From an uncultured Erythrobacter sp. (lineage in GTDB: Bacteria; Pseudomonadota; Alphaproteobacteria; Sphingomonadales; Sphingomonadaceae), in the NCBI GenBank assembly GCA_947498065.1, contig CANMIS010000003.1, positions 400,739 to 464,738 on the forward strand: a stretch of 64,000 nucleotides of DNA, in the 5' to 3' direction. Each line of letters opens with the position of its first letter. Position 1 is the stretch's first letter. The position numbers and the translations under genes are program-made. Under the pieces are notes generated by a model that was given only the letters and a program-made list of their open reading frames with translations, had not been told where the DNA came from and searched no databases. Of the stretch, positions 54,483-63,350 are shown in pieces.

Positions 54483-55475
54483 ATGGATGCAGCCACTCTT
54501 CAGACGTTCACCTCGCCCGTGGTGCTGTTCTTTGTGCTCGGGCTGCTGGCGGCCTTTGCGCGCTCTGATCTCGCTATTCCAGAGGCGATTGCGAAGGGCA
54601 TGTCGCTTTATTTGATGGCGGCGATTGGTTTGAAAGGCGGCGTTGCCGTCTCCAAGTCAGGGATCGATTCGACCGTTTTGATCGCCCTCGCGCTGGGTAT
54701 TGCGGCCAGCTTCCTGATGCCGTTCATCGCCAATATTGCGCTCAAGGGCTTTGCGAAGCTTGACCGGATCAATGCCGGCGCGGTCGCGGCGCATTATGGC
54801 TCGGTCAGCGTGGTCACCTTTGTGACGGCGGTCGAGATATTCGAGGCTCAGGGCAAACCGCCCGGTGGCTATATGGTTGCGGTGATGGCCGCGATGGAGA
54901 CCCCTGCGATCCTCACCGGCCTGCTGCTGGCACGCGGAATGGGCTCGAAAGACGGGCAGAAAACGGGCGATCTGCTGCATGAGGTGTTTTTCAACGCATC
55001 GGTCGTCTTGCTGCTGGGCGCTTTCGCGATTGGCATGATTTCCGGCGCCAAGGGGTTTGGCGAGGTCGCGCCGTTCTTCGAGGCTGGGTTTAAAGGCGTG
55101 CTGTGCCTGTTCCTGCTCGATATGGGCCTGATTGCGGCGCGGCGGATGATGGACGCCCGCGCGATCACTTGGAGGCTGGTGGTGATTGCAATTGGCCTGC
55201 CGCTACTCAATGGCTCGATCGGGACAGCGGCGGCCGCCGCCTGCGGATTGGATGTCGGCTCGGCTGCGGCGCTTGGCGTTCTATGCGCCAGTGCCAGCTA
55301 TATCGCGGTTCCAGCCGCGATGCGGCTTGCTCTGCCAGAGGCGGATCCGGGGATTTACCTCACCATGTCGCTGTCGATCACTTTCCCGTTCAACATCCTG
55401 ATCAATATCGGCTTGATTAGCATGTTGGCGAGCGCTCTAACGGGCGATCCGGGCAGCGTAGGAGCAATTCCATGA
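54483..55475 (+). CDS. SbtA-like sodium-dependent bicarbonate transporter
   Basis: A 330-aa polytopic protein of the SbtA/DUF897 family, about ten membrane segments, with a cytoplasmic loop in the middle (ARGMGSKDGQKTGDLLHE). Diagnostic stretches are SPVVLFFVLGLLAAFARSDLAIPEAIAKG near the N-terminus, YLMAAIGLKGGVA, AAHYGSVSVVTFVTA and CASASYIAVPAAMRLALPEADPGIY. Cyanobacterial SbtA takes up bicarbonate with Na+. ATG at 54483 matches the family start; an in-frame ATG at 54417 is less likely. It overlaps the P-II-like gene by 4 bp. Confidence 0.87.
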   Translation: MDAATLQTFTSPVVLFFVLGLLAAFARSDLAIPEAIAKGMSLYLMAAIGLKGGVAVSKSGIDSTVLIALALGIAASFLMPFIANIALKGFAKLDRINAGAVAAHYGSVSVVTFVTAVEIFEAQGKPPGGYMVAVMAAMETPAILTGLLLARGMGSKDGQKTGDLLHEVFFNASVVLLLGAFAIGMISGAKGFGEVAPFFEAGFKGVLCLFLLDMGLIAARRMMDARAITWRLVVIAIGLPLLNGSIGTAAAAACGLDVGSAAALGVLCASASYIAVPAAMRLALPEADPGIYLTMSLSITFPFNILINIGLISMLASALTGDPGSVGAIP

Positions 55476-55780
55476 TTGAAACCGTCATTCGCAAACGGAT
55501 TGAGATCCTCACCGATACCGCGCTGGTCAAACGCGTGACCGATGAGATTGAGCGGGTGCAGATCACGGGTTGGACGGTGATCCCGGTCAGTTCTGGCAAA
55601 GGGCGTGAGGGGCGTTGGCGCGAAGAACGAGTGATGGGCACGGACAAGGTCTTTGTCCTGACCATTGCCGCCGAAGACAAAGCGCAAGCATTGGCAGAGG
55701 CGCTCGCGCCAGAACTCACCAAATATGGCTTCCTCCTGACCATGTGGGATGTGGAGGTTATTCGTGGGGAGCGCTTTTAA
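55472..55780 (+). CDS. P-II-like regulator of the transporter (SbtB-like)
   Basis: A 102-aa small P-II-like protein. The segment SSGKGREGRWREER resembles the T-loop region of SbtB-type proteins, and the chain ends with a beta-rich tail (WDVEVIRGERF). SbtB in cyanobacteria binds SbtA and senses adenine nucleotides to gate bicarbonate uptake. The position, overlapping the transporter gene by ATGA and the carbonic anhydrase gene by TAATG, supports that role. The C-loop cysteines of cyanobacterial SbtB are absent. Confidence 0.78.
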   Translation: MIETVIRKRIEILTDTALVKRVTDEIERVQITGWTVIPVSSGKGREGRWREERVMGTDKVFVLTIAAEDKAQALAEALAPELTKYGFLLTMWDVEVIRGERF

Positions 55781-56421
55781 TGCCTGAATTTGCTGAACTT
55801 CTAAAAGGGTATGAGCGTTTTCGCAAAGACATCTATCCGCGTCAGCAGGCCCGGTTTGACCAAACGGTCGCTGAGGGTCAGCACCCCAAGTTGATGATCA
55901 TTGGTTGCAGCGACAGCCGGGTCGACCCTGCGCAGATATTCGACGTTGACCCCGGCGACATCTTTGTTTTGCGTAATGTCGCCGCGCTTGTGCCGCCATT
56001 TGAAAAGGCCGCTGACCAACCAGAGGCGCCCGCCGCGATTGAGTTTGCTGTGAGAATGCTCGAGGTGAAGCAGGTGGTGGTGATGGGACACGGCAGATGC
56101 GGTGGCTGCAAGGCCGCGCTGGCGCACTCCTTCGACAATACCGAGCCCGGCAGTGGCGGTTTGCTCTCAGGCTGGCTTGAACACCTTAGCGAGCCTGCTG
56201 AGGCAATTGGTCGAGCATTGGGGCGCGAAGGCAAAGATGCGGAACGAGCGATGGAACTGGCGGCTGTTCGGCAAAGCCTAGCCAACCTGCGTTCCTATCC
56301 CTTCATCAAAGAAGCCGAGGACGCCGGACATTTGAAATTGCGCGGCGCTCACTTCGCTATTCCGGATGGGGTCTTGTACTCGCTGGACGAAGAAACGGGC
56401 GATTTTGAACCGCTAGGGTAA
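55780..56421 (+). CDS. beta-class carbonic anhydrase
   Basis: A 213-aa zinc enzyme interconverting CO2 and bicarbonate. Ligands are C43 (IIGCSDSRVDP), H104 and C107 (GHGRCGGC), with the D45-R47 dyad in CSDSR. The VLRNVAALVPP strand is also typical. The ATG at 55780 shares a base with the stop of the SbtB-like gene, so the three genes form a coupled bicarbonate-uptake and hydration operon. No signal peptide, so it acts in the cytosol. Confidence 0.93.
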   Translation: MPEFAELLKGYERFRKDIYPRQQARFDQTVAEGQHPKLMIIGCSDSRVDPAQIFDVDPGDIFVLRNVAALVPPFEKAADQPEAPAAIEFAVRMLEVKQVVVMGHGRCGGCKAALAHSFDNTEPGSGGLLSGWLEHLSEPAEAIGRALGREGKDAERAMELAAVRQSLANLRSYPFIKEAEDAGHLKLRGAHFAIPDGVLYSLDEETGDFEPLG

Positions 56422-56478
56422 GCAGCTAAGCAGAATAACCGCTTGTGCCCCCTGCCCCGCGCGCCCATTTAGCGTTCC

Positions 56479-57204
56479 ATGTCTAATACAGAACTGAAAA
56501 ATATCGCTCTGCTGATTGATGCAGACAACACCACGCCGCAGGGCATTGACCCCGTGCTGACCGTTATGGCCGAGCTGGGCCAAGTCAATATTCGCCGCGC
56601 CTATGGCAATTTCGCCAAGGACAACCTCGCGCGTTGGGACAAGATCACCAACAAATTCGGCATCCGCCCTCAGCAGCAATTCGACGTGTCCAAAGGCAAA
56701 AATGCCACAGATATGGCGATGACCATCGATGCGATCGACTTGCTCAATCAGGGCAAAGTTGATGGCTTTGGGATCATGACCTCTGACAGCGATTTCACCC
56801 CGCTGGTCACGCGACTGCGCCAGGATGGGATACTCGTCTACGGCTTTGGCGAGGCGAAGACGCCGGAAGCCTTCAAGTCGGTCTGCACCCGTTTCATCGA
56901 TATCAAACAGCTGATCGACACCTATGCCGCCGACAAATCGGGCGACAGCGCGTCAGCCGACGCACATACGAGTGAGCCGCTCGATCAAGATCTGCTCGAA
57001 TTGATCACCGCAGCCTACTCCGAAGCATCACGTGATGAAGAAGGGTTTGCGCGGCTCCAACAGGTCGGCCAGATCGCGGGCAACCGCTCCAGCTTCGACG
57101 TGCGCAATTATGGGTTCAAGAGCCTCAGCGACCTGTTCGCCTCGCTCGATAATTTCAAGGTAAAGCGCCAGGATAAGCAGGTCTATGTGAAACGTCTGCG
57201 CTAA
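56479..57204 (+). CDS. NYN-domain ribonuclease-like protein with C-terminal LOTUS/OST-HTH
   Basis: A 241-aa protein of the LabA/DUF88 (NYN, PIN-like) family. Acidic residues of the putative metal site are D14 and D16 (ALLIDADNT), Asp in NATDMAMTIDAIDLL, and MTSDSDFTPLV. Residues about 165-240 (DQDLLELITAAYSEA to VYVKRLR) look like an OST-HTH/LOTUS RNA-binding winged helix. Together they predict an RNA-directed nuclease or RNA-binding regulator. Stands alone, 57 bp after the carbonic anhydrase gene, and ends at a bidirectional terminator. Confidence 0.87.
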   Translation: MSNTELKNIALLIDADNTTPQGIDPVLTVMAELGQVNIRRAYGNFAKDNLARWDKITNKFGIRPQQQFDVSKGKNATDMAMTIDAIDLLNQGKVDGFGIMTSDSDFTPLVTRLRQDGILVYGFGEAKTPEAFKSVCTRFIDIKQLIDTYAADKSGDSASADAHTSEPLDQDLLELITAAYSEASRDEEGFARLQQVGQIAGNRSSFDVRNYGFKSLSDLFASLDNFKVKRQDKQVYVKRLR

Positions 57205-57240
57205 CTGCGGGCTTGCCCAGAGGCATTGGCCCAAACAAAA

Positions 57241-57274
57241 GGGGCGCCAGGATTTCTCCCAGCGCCCCATTTTT
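57241..57274. terminator. bidirectional terminator between the NYN and TPR genes
   Basis: GGGGCGC at 57241-57247 pairs with GCGCCCC at 57262-57268; inside, GGA pairs with TCC across a two-base mismatch. ATTTTTG follows on the right and an A-rich stretch (AAACAAAA) precedes on the left, so it can end both converging transcripts. Confidence 0.85.
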
Positions 57275-57293
57275 GTGCGTGCGTTGAGCGGAA

Positions 57294-58676
57294 TTAGCCG
57301 CCTGTGGCAGGTGCCTCAAGCGTGTCCGCTGGGGCAGCCGTGGCCGCAGCCGGCGTGGCAGGCGAAGATTTTTGACCAGCATAAGCGGCCCACAATTGCG
57401 CGATTGGCTTGCGCGGACCTTCGACCTTGGCAAAGCTCTCTTTCGCCGCGTCATACTGGCCCATGCCAGCCTGCGCGATGCCGAGGCGGGTCAGAGTTTC
57501 GGCCGTATCAACACCGGGCATGCCCAGCGTCTTCTGGAAGAATTCCGCAGCCTTTGCGTGCTCGCCATAGCTCAGGAAGGTGTCGCCTGCGGCCTTGACG
57601 GTACGCAGTCCAGCCCCTGCTGCGCGGGCATCACGCTCCAGCGCGGGCAGATCAGAGCGGTCTGATGCGACACGACCCTTGGCGATTTGAAGCGAGTCGG
57701 CGACATAAATGTCGTCCCGGCTCACAACGCCGCTGGCATAACCTTCTTCAATAAGGTCGGACACTTCCTTCGGCAGCAGGCGGGCGTCCGCCGCTTCGAT
57801 ATATTCGATGTAGTCCTGCTTGTTCTGAAGCGACTTCACCCGGTGACCGAGACGCATAAGATCGAGCATTTCTGCGCCCTGATAGTCGCTGAGATTACGG
57901 GTCAGGTTGATCGCATCGCGCCAGCTGGTCTCTGATGGATAATCAGCAATCCAAGCGGTCGCGATGTCATAGACTTCTGGAACGATTTCATTGTTGTAGG
58001 CAACGGTCAGCCCGCGGCGATACCATTGCTCGTCCACGGCTTCGCCAGCAGCCTTTTTGTTGGCGATTGCATTGTCGAGATAGGACAGGCCTTCACGGTA
58101 ACGTTCTTCGGAGAAGAAGCTCTCAGCCATGGCGATTTGCAGATCGGCCTTGGTGACCGTGTCAGTGACGAAATTGTTGTCGATGGCGGCCTGAAGATAA
58201 GGGCGCGCCTCAGCAAATTGGCTTTCAGCATTCCTCAGCTGATAGGCGATGAAGTTGAAACGTCCGACATTGGCCGCCTCGACCTTGCCGCTCGACAGCA
58301 TCAGTTCCATGCCCTGGATCTGCAACGAACGATCGCTCGTCTTTGCGCCGGCGTTGTAGATCAATCCGCCCGCAGCGATTTGCTCGTCTGGCGATACAGA
58401 CAAAGCCGCCAATGAAACCAACTGAGGCTTAAGCGCCGCAACGTCTGCGCCTTCTTCATTCACCGAGGTGTTCAGAGGTGTGTAAGCTGCAACAAACTCC
58501 TCAGAGTACTGCGCCTTCTCCTCTTTCTTTTTCTTCTTTTTCTTTTTGTCCTGCGCATAGGCGGTGTCCGCGAAGGCGGTTGAGCCAATTACAGCCGTCC
58601 CGGTCGCCAGAGCAATCGCAAGTGCGAGGTGTGAGCCGGTCTTTTTACGAGCGCTGCCCATGTTAAAAATCCGCAT
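57294..58676 (-). CDS. secreted TPR-like protein with N-terminal polylysine
   Basis: A 460-aa exported helical-repeat protein. A signal peptide ends near TAYAQ (residue 42), and the mature chain starts almost at once with D then eight consecutive lysines and EEK. The rest is alpha-helical with TPR-like units (for example YREGLSYLDNAIANKKAAG, HAKAAEFFQKTLGMPGV, YDAAKESFAKVEG), ending in an Ala/Pro/Thr-rich tail. A strong AGGAGA lies 6 bases before the ATG at 58676, which fixes the start. Function unknown; a periplasmic protein-protein scaffold is plausible. Confidence 0.75.
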   Translation of the reverse strand: MRIFNMGSARKKTGSHLALAIALATGTAVIGSTAFADTAYAQDKKKKKKKKEEKAQYSEEFVAAYTPLNTSVNEEGADVAALKPQLVSLAALSVSPDEQIAAGGLIYNAGAKTSDRSLQIQGMELMLSSGKVEAANVGRFNFIAYQLRNAESQFAEARPYLQAAIDNNFVTDTVTKADLQIAMAESFFSEERYREGLSYLDNAIANKKAAGEAVDEQWYRRGLTVAYNNEIVPEVYDIATAWIADYPSETSWRDAINLTRNLSDYQGAEMLDLMRLGHRVKSLQNKQDYIEYIEAADARLLPKEVSDLIEEGYASGVVSRDDIYVADSLQIAKGRVASDRSDLPALERDARAAGAGLRTVKAAGDTFLSYGEHAKAAEFFQKTLGMPGVDTAETLTRLGIAQAGMGQYDAAKESFAKVEGPRKPIAQLWAAYAGQKSSPATPAAATAAPADTLEAPATGG

Positions 58677-58994
58677 GTGGTCTCTCCTGAAACAATTTAG
58701 GGTGTGGCGCGTGCGATCGCGCTGGTGATTCATCTCTGTCTAACGCCATTAACGCAGGCGGGCAGATTTGCAATTATGGCTTAGCCTATGGCGCCTGAAT
58801 GGCCTTTGAATGGTTCTTTACTTGCGCCGAAATGAGACGGGCGCGCCTCCCCTCGCCCCTTACCCGTGTCAGGTGTGGAAAACCGGGCGTTTGGGCCTGC
58901 TTACCGGCTTTCCAAGGTGGCGGAACGCCGTGCTGAGGCGTAAGCTCCAGGCCTTCTAAATACCTGATACGGCAACCACAGAAATGGCCCTACA
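58677..58994. other. 318-bp divergent intergenic region before gyrA
   Basis: No gene is visible here. It must contain the promoters for the TPR protein gene (minus strand) and gyrA (plus strand), but I could not pick either with confidence. The right half holds an extended inverted repeat described separately. Confidence 0.6.
58894..58953 (+). other. putative structured leader of gyrA
   Basis: GGCCTG (58894-58899) pairs with CAGGCC (58948-58953) and CTTAC (58900-58904) with GTAAG (58940-58944), with a three-base bulge. Inside, CGGC (58905-58908) pairs with GCCG (58927-58930). This 15-bp interrupted stem ends 41 bases before the gyrA start and could act in the mRNA leader. No U run follows, so it is not a simple terminator. 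Confidence 0.4.
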
Positions 58995-61790
58995 TTGAGC
59001 GACGACAGCGAAACCCTAACGCCCCCGACCCCAATGGAAGAATTTGAGCGCATCGACATCGTCGATGAGATGAAGACGAGCTATCTTGATTACGCGATGA
59101 GCGTGATCGTCAGCCGCGCTTTGCCAGACGTGCGCGACGGGCTAAAGCCGGTGCACCGGCGCATTCTCTACGCCAGCCAGGAAGGCGGCTTCGTTGCGGG
59201 TAAGCCGTATCGTAAGAGCGCCAAGATCGTCGGCGACGTGATGGGCAATTATCACCCGCACGGTGACAGCGCAATTTACGATGCGCTGGCCCGTATGACC
59301 CAGGATTGGTCAATGCGCGTGCCGCTGGTCGATGGCCAGGGTAACTTTGGCTCAATGGATCCTGATCCGCCTGCGAGTATGCGTTACACCGAGGCGCGCC
59401 TTGCCCGTGTCGCGAACAGTCTGCTTGACGATCTCGACAAGGATACAGTCGACTTCCAGCCAAACTACGACGGGCAATTGACCGAACCGCAGGTTCTGCC
59501 AGCGCGTTTTCCCAATCTGCTGGTCAACGGCGCTGGCGGTATTGCGGTCGGCATGGCGACGAACATCCCGCCGCATAACCTTGGCGAAGTGATCGACGCC
59601 TGTTTTGCCTTTATGGACAATCCGGCGATCACGACCGAGGAATTGATCGAATATGTCCCCGGTCCGGATTTCCCCACTGCCCCGCTGATCCTGGGCACCA
59701 GCGGAGCGAAATCCGCTTACACGACGGGCCGCGGATCGATCCTGATGCGTTGTCGTCATGAGATTGAGACGAAGCGCGGCGACCGCGAGAGCATCGTGCT
59801 CACTTCGATTCCCTATCAGGTCGGCAAATCCGGCTTGGTCGAGAAAATCGCCGAGGCCGCTAAGGATAAGCGGATAGAAGGTGTTTCGGACATTCGCGAT
59901 GAAAGCTCACGCGAGGGCATGCGTGTTGTCGTTGATCTGAAACGTGATGCCAGCGCTGAGGTCGTGCTCAACCAAATCTGGCGCTACACACCGGCGCAAT
60001 CAGGCTTCCCGGCCAATATGCTCGCGATCAGGGGCGGACGTCCAGAGACGTTGATGCTGCGCGATATCATTCAAGCCTTCATCAGCTTCCGCGAGGAAGT
60101 GATCACGCGCCGCACCAAGTTTGAACTGAACAAGGCGCGTGAGCGCGCGCACCTCTTGCTTGGCCTGGTGGTTGCGGTGTCCAATCTGGACGAGGTCGTC
60201 GCGATGATCCGCGGGGCGCCCAATCCGGCGGCCGCACGGGCGACATTGTTGGCTAAGGAATGGCCAATTGGCGACATTGCCCAATATATCAGCCTGATCG
60301 AAGCAATCGAGCCGACCGCTGATCAGGAGGGCGGCACATACACCCTCTCAGAGAAGCAGGTTCGCGCCATTCTCGAACTGCGCCTGCACCGTCTCACGGC
60401 GATGGGCCGCGACGAGATTGGCGGCGAACTGCAAGAATTGGCCGATAAGATCGAGGGCTACCTCGCGATCCTCGCCGACCGTGTGAAACTCTATGCGGTG
60501 ATGCGCGAAGAGCTGGAAGAAGTGCGCGCCACCTATGCGACGCCGCGCGTTTCCGAAATCGCGCCGGCTTGGGATGGTCTGGATGATGAAGACCTGATCG
60601 AGCGCGATGAGATGGTCGTCACCGTCACGCACGATGGCTATATCAAGCGCACCCCGCTCTCCACTTTCCGGGCACAAAATCGCGGCGGCAAGGGCCGTGC
60701 TGGCATGTCGACTAAGGATGCAGATGCAATCTCGGAAATGTTCGTCACTTCTACGCACAATCCGGTGCTGTTCTTCTCCACCTCGGGCAAGGTTTACCGC
60801 TTGAAAGTCTGGAAGCTGCCCGAAGGCGGCCCGGCGACGCGCGGCCGGCCGATCGTCAACCTGCTGCCATCGCTGGATGACGGCGAGACGATCCGAACGG
60901 TTCTGCCGCTGCCAGAGGATGAAGACAGCTGGGAGGCGCTCTCTGTTGTGTTCGCGACGGCTAAGGGCCGCGTGCGTCGCAACTCGATGGGATCATTCAC
61001 CAATATCCCGTCGAACGGTAAGTTTGCGATGAAGTTTGACGCCGATAGCGATGATAAGCTGATCGGTGTTGCCTTGCTCGATGCGACCGACGATGTTCTG
61101 CTCGCCTCGCGCCAGGGTAAGGCGATCCGCTTTGCGGGTATGGATGTGCGCGAATTCACCTCTCGCACCTCAACCGGTGTGCGCGGCATGAATCTGAAGC
61201 CTGATGATGAGGTCGTATCGCTCTCAGTCTTGGGTGCGACGGGGACCACACCGGAAGAACGTGAGCAATATCTCAAGTTTGCGCCGTGGAAGGCCGATAG
61301 GGAAGGCTCGCCAGAGCTGACCGAGGAACGCTTTGCTGAGCTTGAAGAGAAGCAGCAGTTCATCCTGACTGTCTGCGCCAATGGCTATGGCAAGATCTCC
61401 AGCGCCTATGAATACCGCCGGATTGGACGCGGCGGCATGGGTATTACCAATATCGATAACATCGCCCGCAATGGACAAGTTGTGGCGAGCTTCCCGGTTT
61501 CCTCAGGCGAGCAATTGATGCTGGTCACAGATCAGGCGAAGCTTATCCGCATCGGCCTCGATACCTTGCGCGTTCTTGGCCGCAACACCGCCGGTGTGCG
61601 CCTGTTCGATGTTGGCAAAGGCGAGACCATCGTCAGCGCGGTGAAGATCGACGAGACGGAAGAGCCTGAGGATGCTGCGGAAGAAGCAGTGGCTGAGGAA
61701 ATGGCCGATCGCCGGGGCGGTGATGACGAAACCACACCTCACACCCCGCCGCAGAGCGATGATGACATTGGCGAAGACCCGCCGGAATAG
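58995..61790 (+). CDS. gyrA: DNA gyrase subunit A
   Basis: Type II topoisomerase A subunit of 931 aa that cuts and rejoins DNA to supercoil it, with GyrB. The catalytic Tyr is Y131 ([10 protein letters not shown]). The quinolone-determining region [11 protein letters not shown] has S92 and D96, the susceptible-type residues at positions equal to E. coli 83 and 87. The GyrA box is QNRGGKG in [12 protein letters not shown], a variant of QRRGGKG. Six beta-pinwheel repeats follow, then an acidic tail. The start is TTG at 58995 with a weak ribosome-binding site; no in-frame ATG lies nearby. Confidence 0.97.
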   Translation: MSDDSETLTPPTPMEEFERIDIVDEMKTSYLDYAMSVIVSRALPDVRDGLKPVHRRILYASQEGGFVAGKPYRKSAKIVGDVMGNYHPHGDSAIYDALARMTQDWSMRVPLVDGQGNFGSMDPDPPASMRYTEARLARVANSLLDDLDKDTVDFQPNYDGQLTEPQVLPARFPNLLVNGAGGIAVGMATNIPPHNLGEVIDACFAFMDNPAITTEELIEYVPGPDFPTAPLILGTSGAKSAYTTGRGSILMRCRHEIETKRGDRESIVLTSIPYQVGKSGLVEKIAEAAKDKRIEGVSDIRDESSREGMRVVVDLKRDASAEVVLNQIWRYTPAQSGFPANMLAIRGGRPETLMLRDIIQAFISFREEVITRRTKFELNKARERAHLLLGLVVAVSNLDEVVAMIRGAPNPAAARATLLAKEWPIGDIAQYISLIEAIEPTADQEGGTYTLSEKQVRAILELRLHRLTAMGRDEIGGELQELADKIEGYLAILADRVKLYAVMREELEEVRATYATPRVSEIAPAWDGLDDEDLIERDEMVVTVTHDGYIKRTPLSTFRAQNRGGKGRAGMSTKDADAISEMFVTSTHNPVLFFSTSGKVYRLKVWKLPEGGPATRGRPIVNLLPSLDDGETIRTVLPLPEDEDSWEALSVVFATAKGRVRRNSMGSFTNIPSNGKFAMKFDADSDDKLIGVALLDATDDVLLASRQGKAIRFAGMDVREFTSRTSTGVRGMNLKPDDEVVSLSVLGATGTTPEEREQYLKFAPWKADREGSPELTEERFAELEEKQQFILTVCANGYGKISSAYEYRRIGRGGMGITNIDNIARNGQVVASFPVSSGEQLMLVTDQAKLIRIGLDTLRVLGRNTAGVRLFDVGKGETIVSAVKIDETEEPEDAAEEAVAEEMADRRGGDDETTPHTPPQSDDDIGEDPPE

Positions 61791-61928
61791 CGGGTTTGAG
61801 CTAAAGATAGAGGGCGCGTTTTCGTGCGCGGGGCGGCTGCTTATCGTTGCCGCCTCCGGCGAAGCTGTTGGTCGGCTGTTATGAGCCGTTAGCAGAATGA
61901 GCATATCACGGCGAAAACGCCCCTTTAT

Positions 61929-61940
61929 CTACATCTGTAG
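61929..61940. promoter_or_regulatory. BlaI/CopY-type inverted repeat upstream of the S41 peptidase
   Basis: CTACA-TC-TGTAG contains TACA-N2-TGTA, the operator core of the BlaI/MecI/CopY repressor family, 24 bases before the ATG at 61965. No BlaI-like gene is in this window. The site is short and could occur by chance. Confidence 0.35.
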
Positions 61941-61964
61941 TCGTAAATTGAGGGGCGATTTCAA

Positions 61965-63338
61965 ATGTTTCGTTACGCTATCTCTGCGAGCTTGCTCTGC
62001 CTGACCATCGCACCAATGCCTGTCCTTGCAGCGCAAAACCAAGAACAAGCGGCCTCAGCGGTGTCTGAAAGAGTCGCTGGCTATCACGCCGATTTGCGTG
62101 AGCTCAGCGCTCGCATCAAGATCGAACACCCGCGGCCATTTAGGACGCTCACGGAAGCTGCGTTTGATGCCTTGGTCGACGAAGAGATTGCTGGCATAAA
62201 CGAAGCATCCACGCGCGCCGATTTTCTATGGGCGATGACGCATGTGATTGCCTCGATCGGCTGCGGGCACAGCCAGCTGCCCCAGTTTAACCAACAAAAC
62301 AGCGAGATTGCCCCAGAAGACCGCTTCCCGATTGATGTGAGGTTTCATGATGGGCGGCTGTATGTCACCCACCCGAAAAACAACCTTGAGGTGCTGTGGC
62401 CGGGCCAAGAAATCGTCCAGATCAATGGCCAGCCCGTGTCAGAGATCCGAAATTCGATCTTCTCGCGTATCCCAGCAGACGCGCATCTTCCCACGTCCAA
62501 AGAGCTGATGGCCAATGTTTGGCTCACATCATACCTCACCTATGCGCTCGGTTTTCCGGAGGCATACGACGTGGTGATGCGCGGCAGTACAGACCCGATC
62601 ACGCTGACGCCTTTGAGCGAGTGGAAGTTCGAACCGATTTTGAGCCCAAGGGACCCGTGCCAGGAAGAGCTTTGCTACGAACGCGATGAAGAGCGAAACC
62701 TGGGTATCGCAACTCTGCACAGGCTGGACTTTTACGGCGGAGATCGCGGCAATCAGTTTGTTGCTTGGTGGGCAGAAGTGATGGACGACCTGAAGGCCAA
62801 TAAGCGCGATGGCTTGCTAATCGATATGCGGGGCATTCTGGGCGGCTCAGGCAATGCGGGCAGCTATATGCTGCGGCATCTCACAAGCGAAGGGTTCGCC
62901 TATTACTCGGAAAACTCCGATCCGCGCGGCCGCGAGAGCTTGTTTCTTGAGCAGCAGCCGATTGGAGATGGCTTCGATGGTGAGGTCTTTATCCTGATGG
63001 ATGGGCTCACATATTCTGCAGCGCCGCACATCTTTGCGATCGCGCAGGCCAATGGCATCGCAACCTTGGTCGGCACGCAGGCCGGGGGCGGTAAATCCAC
63101 CAATGACGGAAAAGTGCCTTTCACCTCCACCCACGAGGGGGTCGAATACCTTGTTTCGCGTATGATCTTTGAGGTTGATGCGCCGCAATTGGGGCCAACC
63201 GAGCCTGTTCAACCCGATATCACGCTCGCCTATTCGCTTGAGGATACGCTCGAGCGGACGGACAGCATGCGAGAACGCGCGGTGGAATTGCTTGGTCTTA
63301 GGGCGAGCCAGCGCGCGGCGCAGCGTAAGGCGAACTAG
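61965..63338 (+). CDS. secreted S41-family peptidase-like protein
   Basis: A 457-aa exported protein with a signal peptide ending VLAAQ (residue 24). The central and C-terminal part is a tail-specific protease (S41) fold: GLLIDMRGILGGSGNAG and MDGLTYSAAPHIFAIAQANGIATLVG, where the Ser of TYSAA is the expected nucleophile, then GTQAGGGKS. A PDZ-like strand near residue 135 reads WPGQEIVQINGQPVSEI. The expected Lys of a Ser/Lys dyad is not evident, as in the tricorn-like subgroup. Substrate unknown. Confidence 0.8.
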   Translation: MFRYAISASLLCLTIAPMPVLAAQNQEQAASAVSERVAGYHADLRELSARIKIEHPRPFRTLTEAAFDALVDEEIAGINEASTRADFLWAMTHVIASIGCGHSQLPQFNQQNSEIAPEDRFPIDVRFHDGRLYVTHPKNNLEVLWPGQEIVQINGQPVSEIRNSIFSRIPADAHLPTSKELMANVWLTSYLTYALGFPEAYDVVMRGSTDPITLTPLSEWKFEPILSPRDPCQEELCYERDEERNLGIATLHRLDFYGGDRGNQFVAWWAEVMDDLKANKRDGLLIDMRGILGGSGNAGSYMLRHLTSEGFAYYSENSDPRGRESLFLEQQPIGDGFDGEVFILMDGLTYSAAPHIFAIAQANGIATLVGTQAGGGKSTNDGKVPFTSTHEGVEYLVSRMIFEVDAPQLGPTEPVQPDITLAYSLEDTLERTDSMRERAVELLGLRASQRAAQRKAN

Positions 63339-63350
63339 TCTGCTGGGCGG

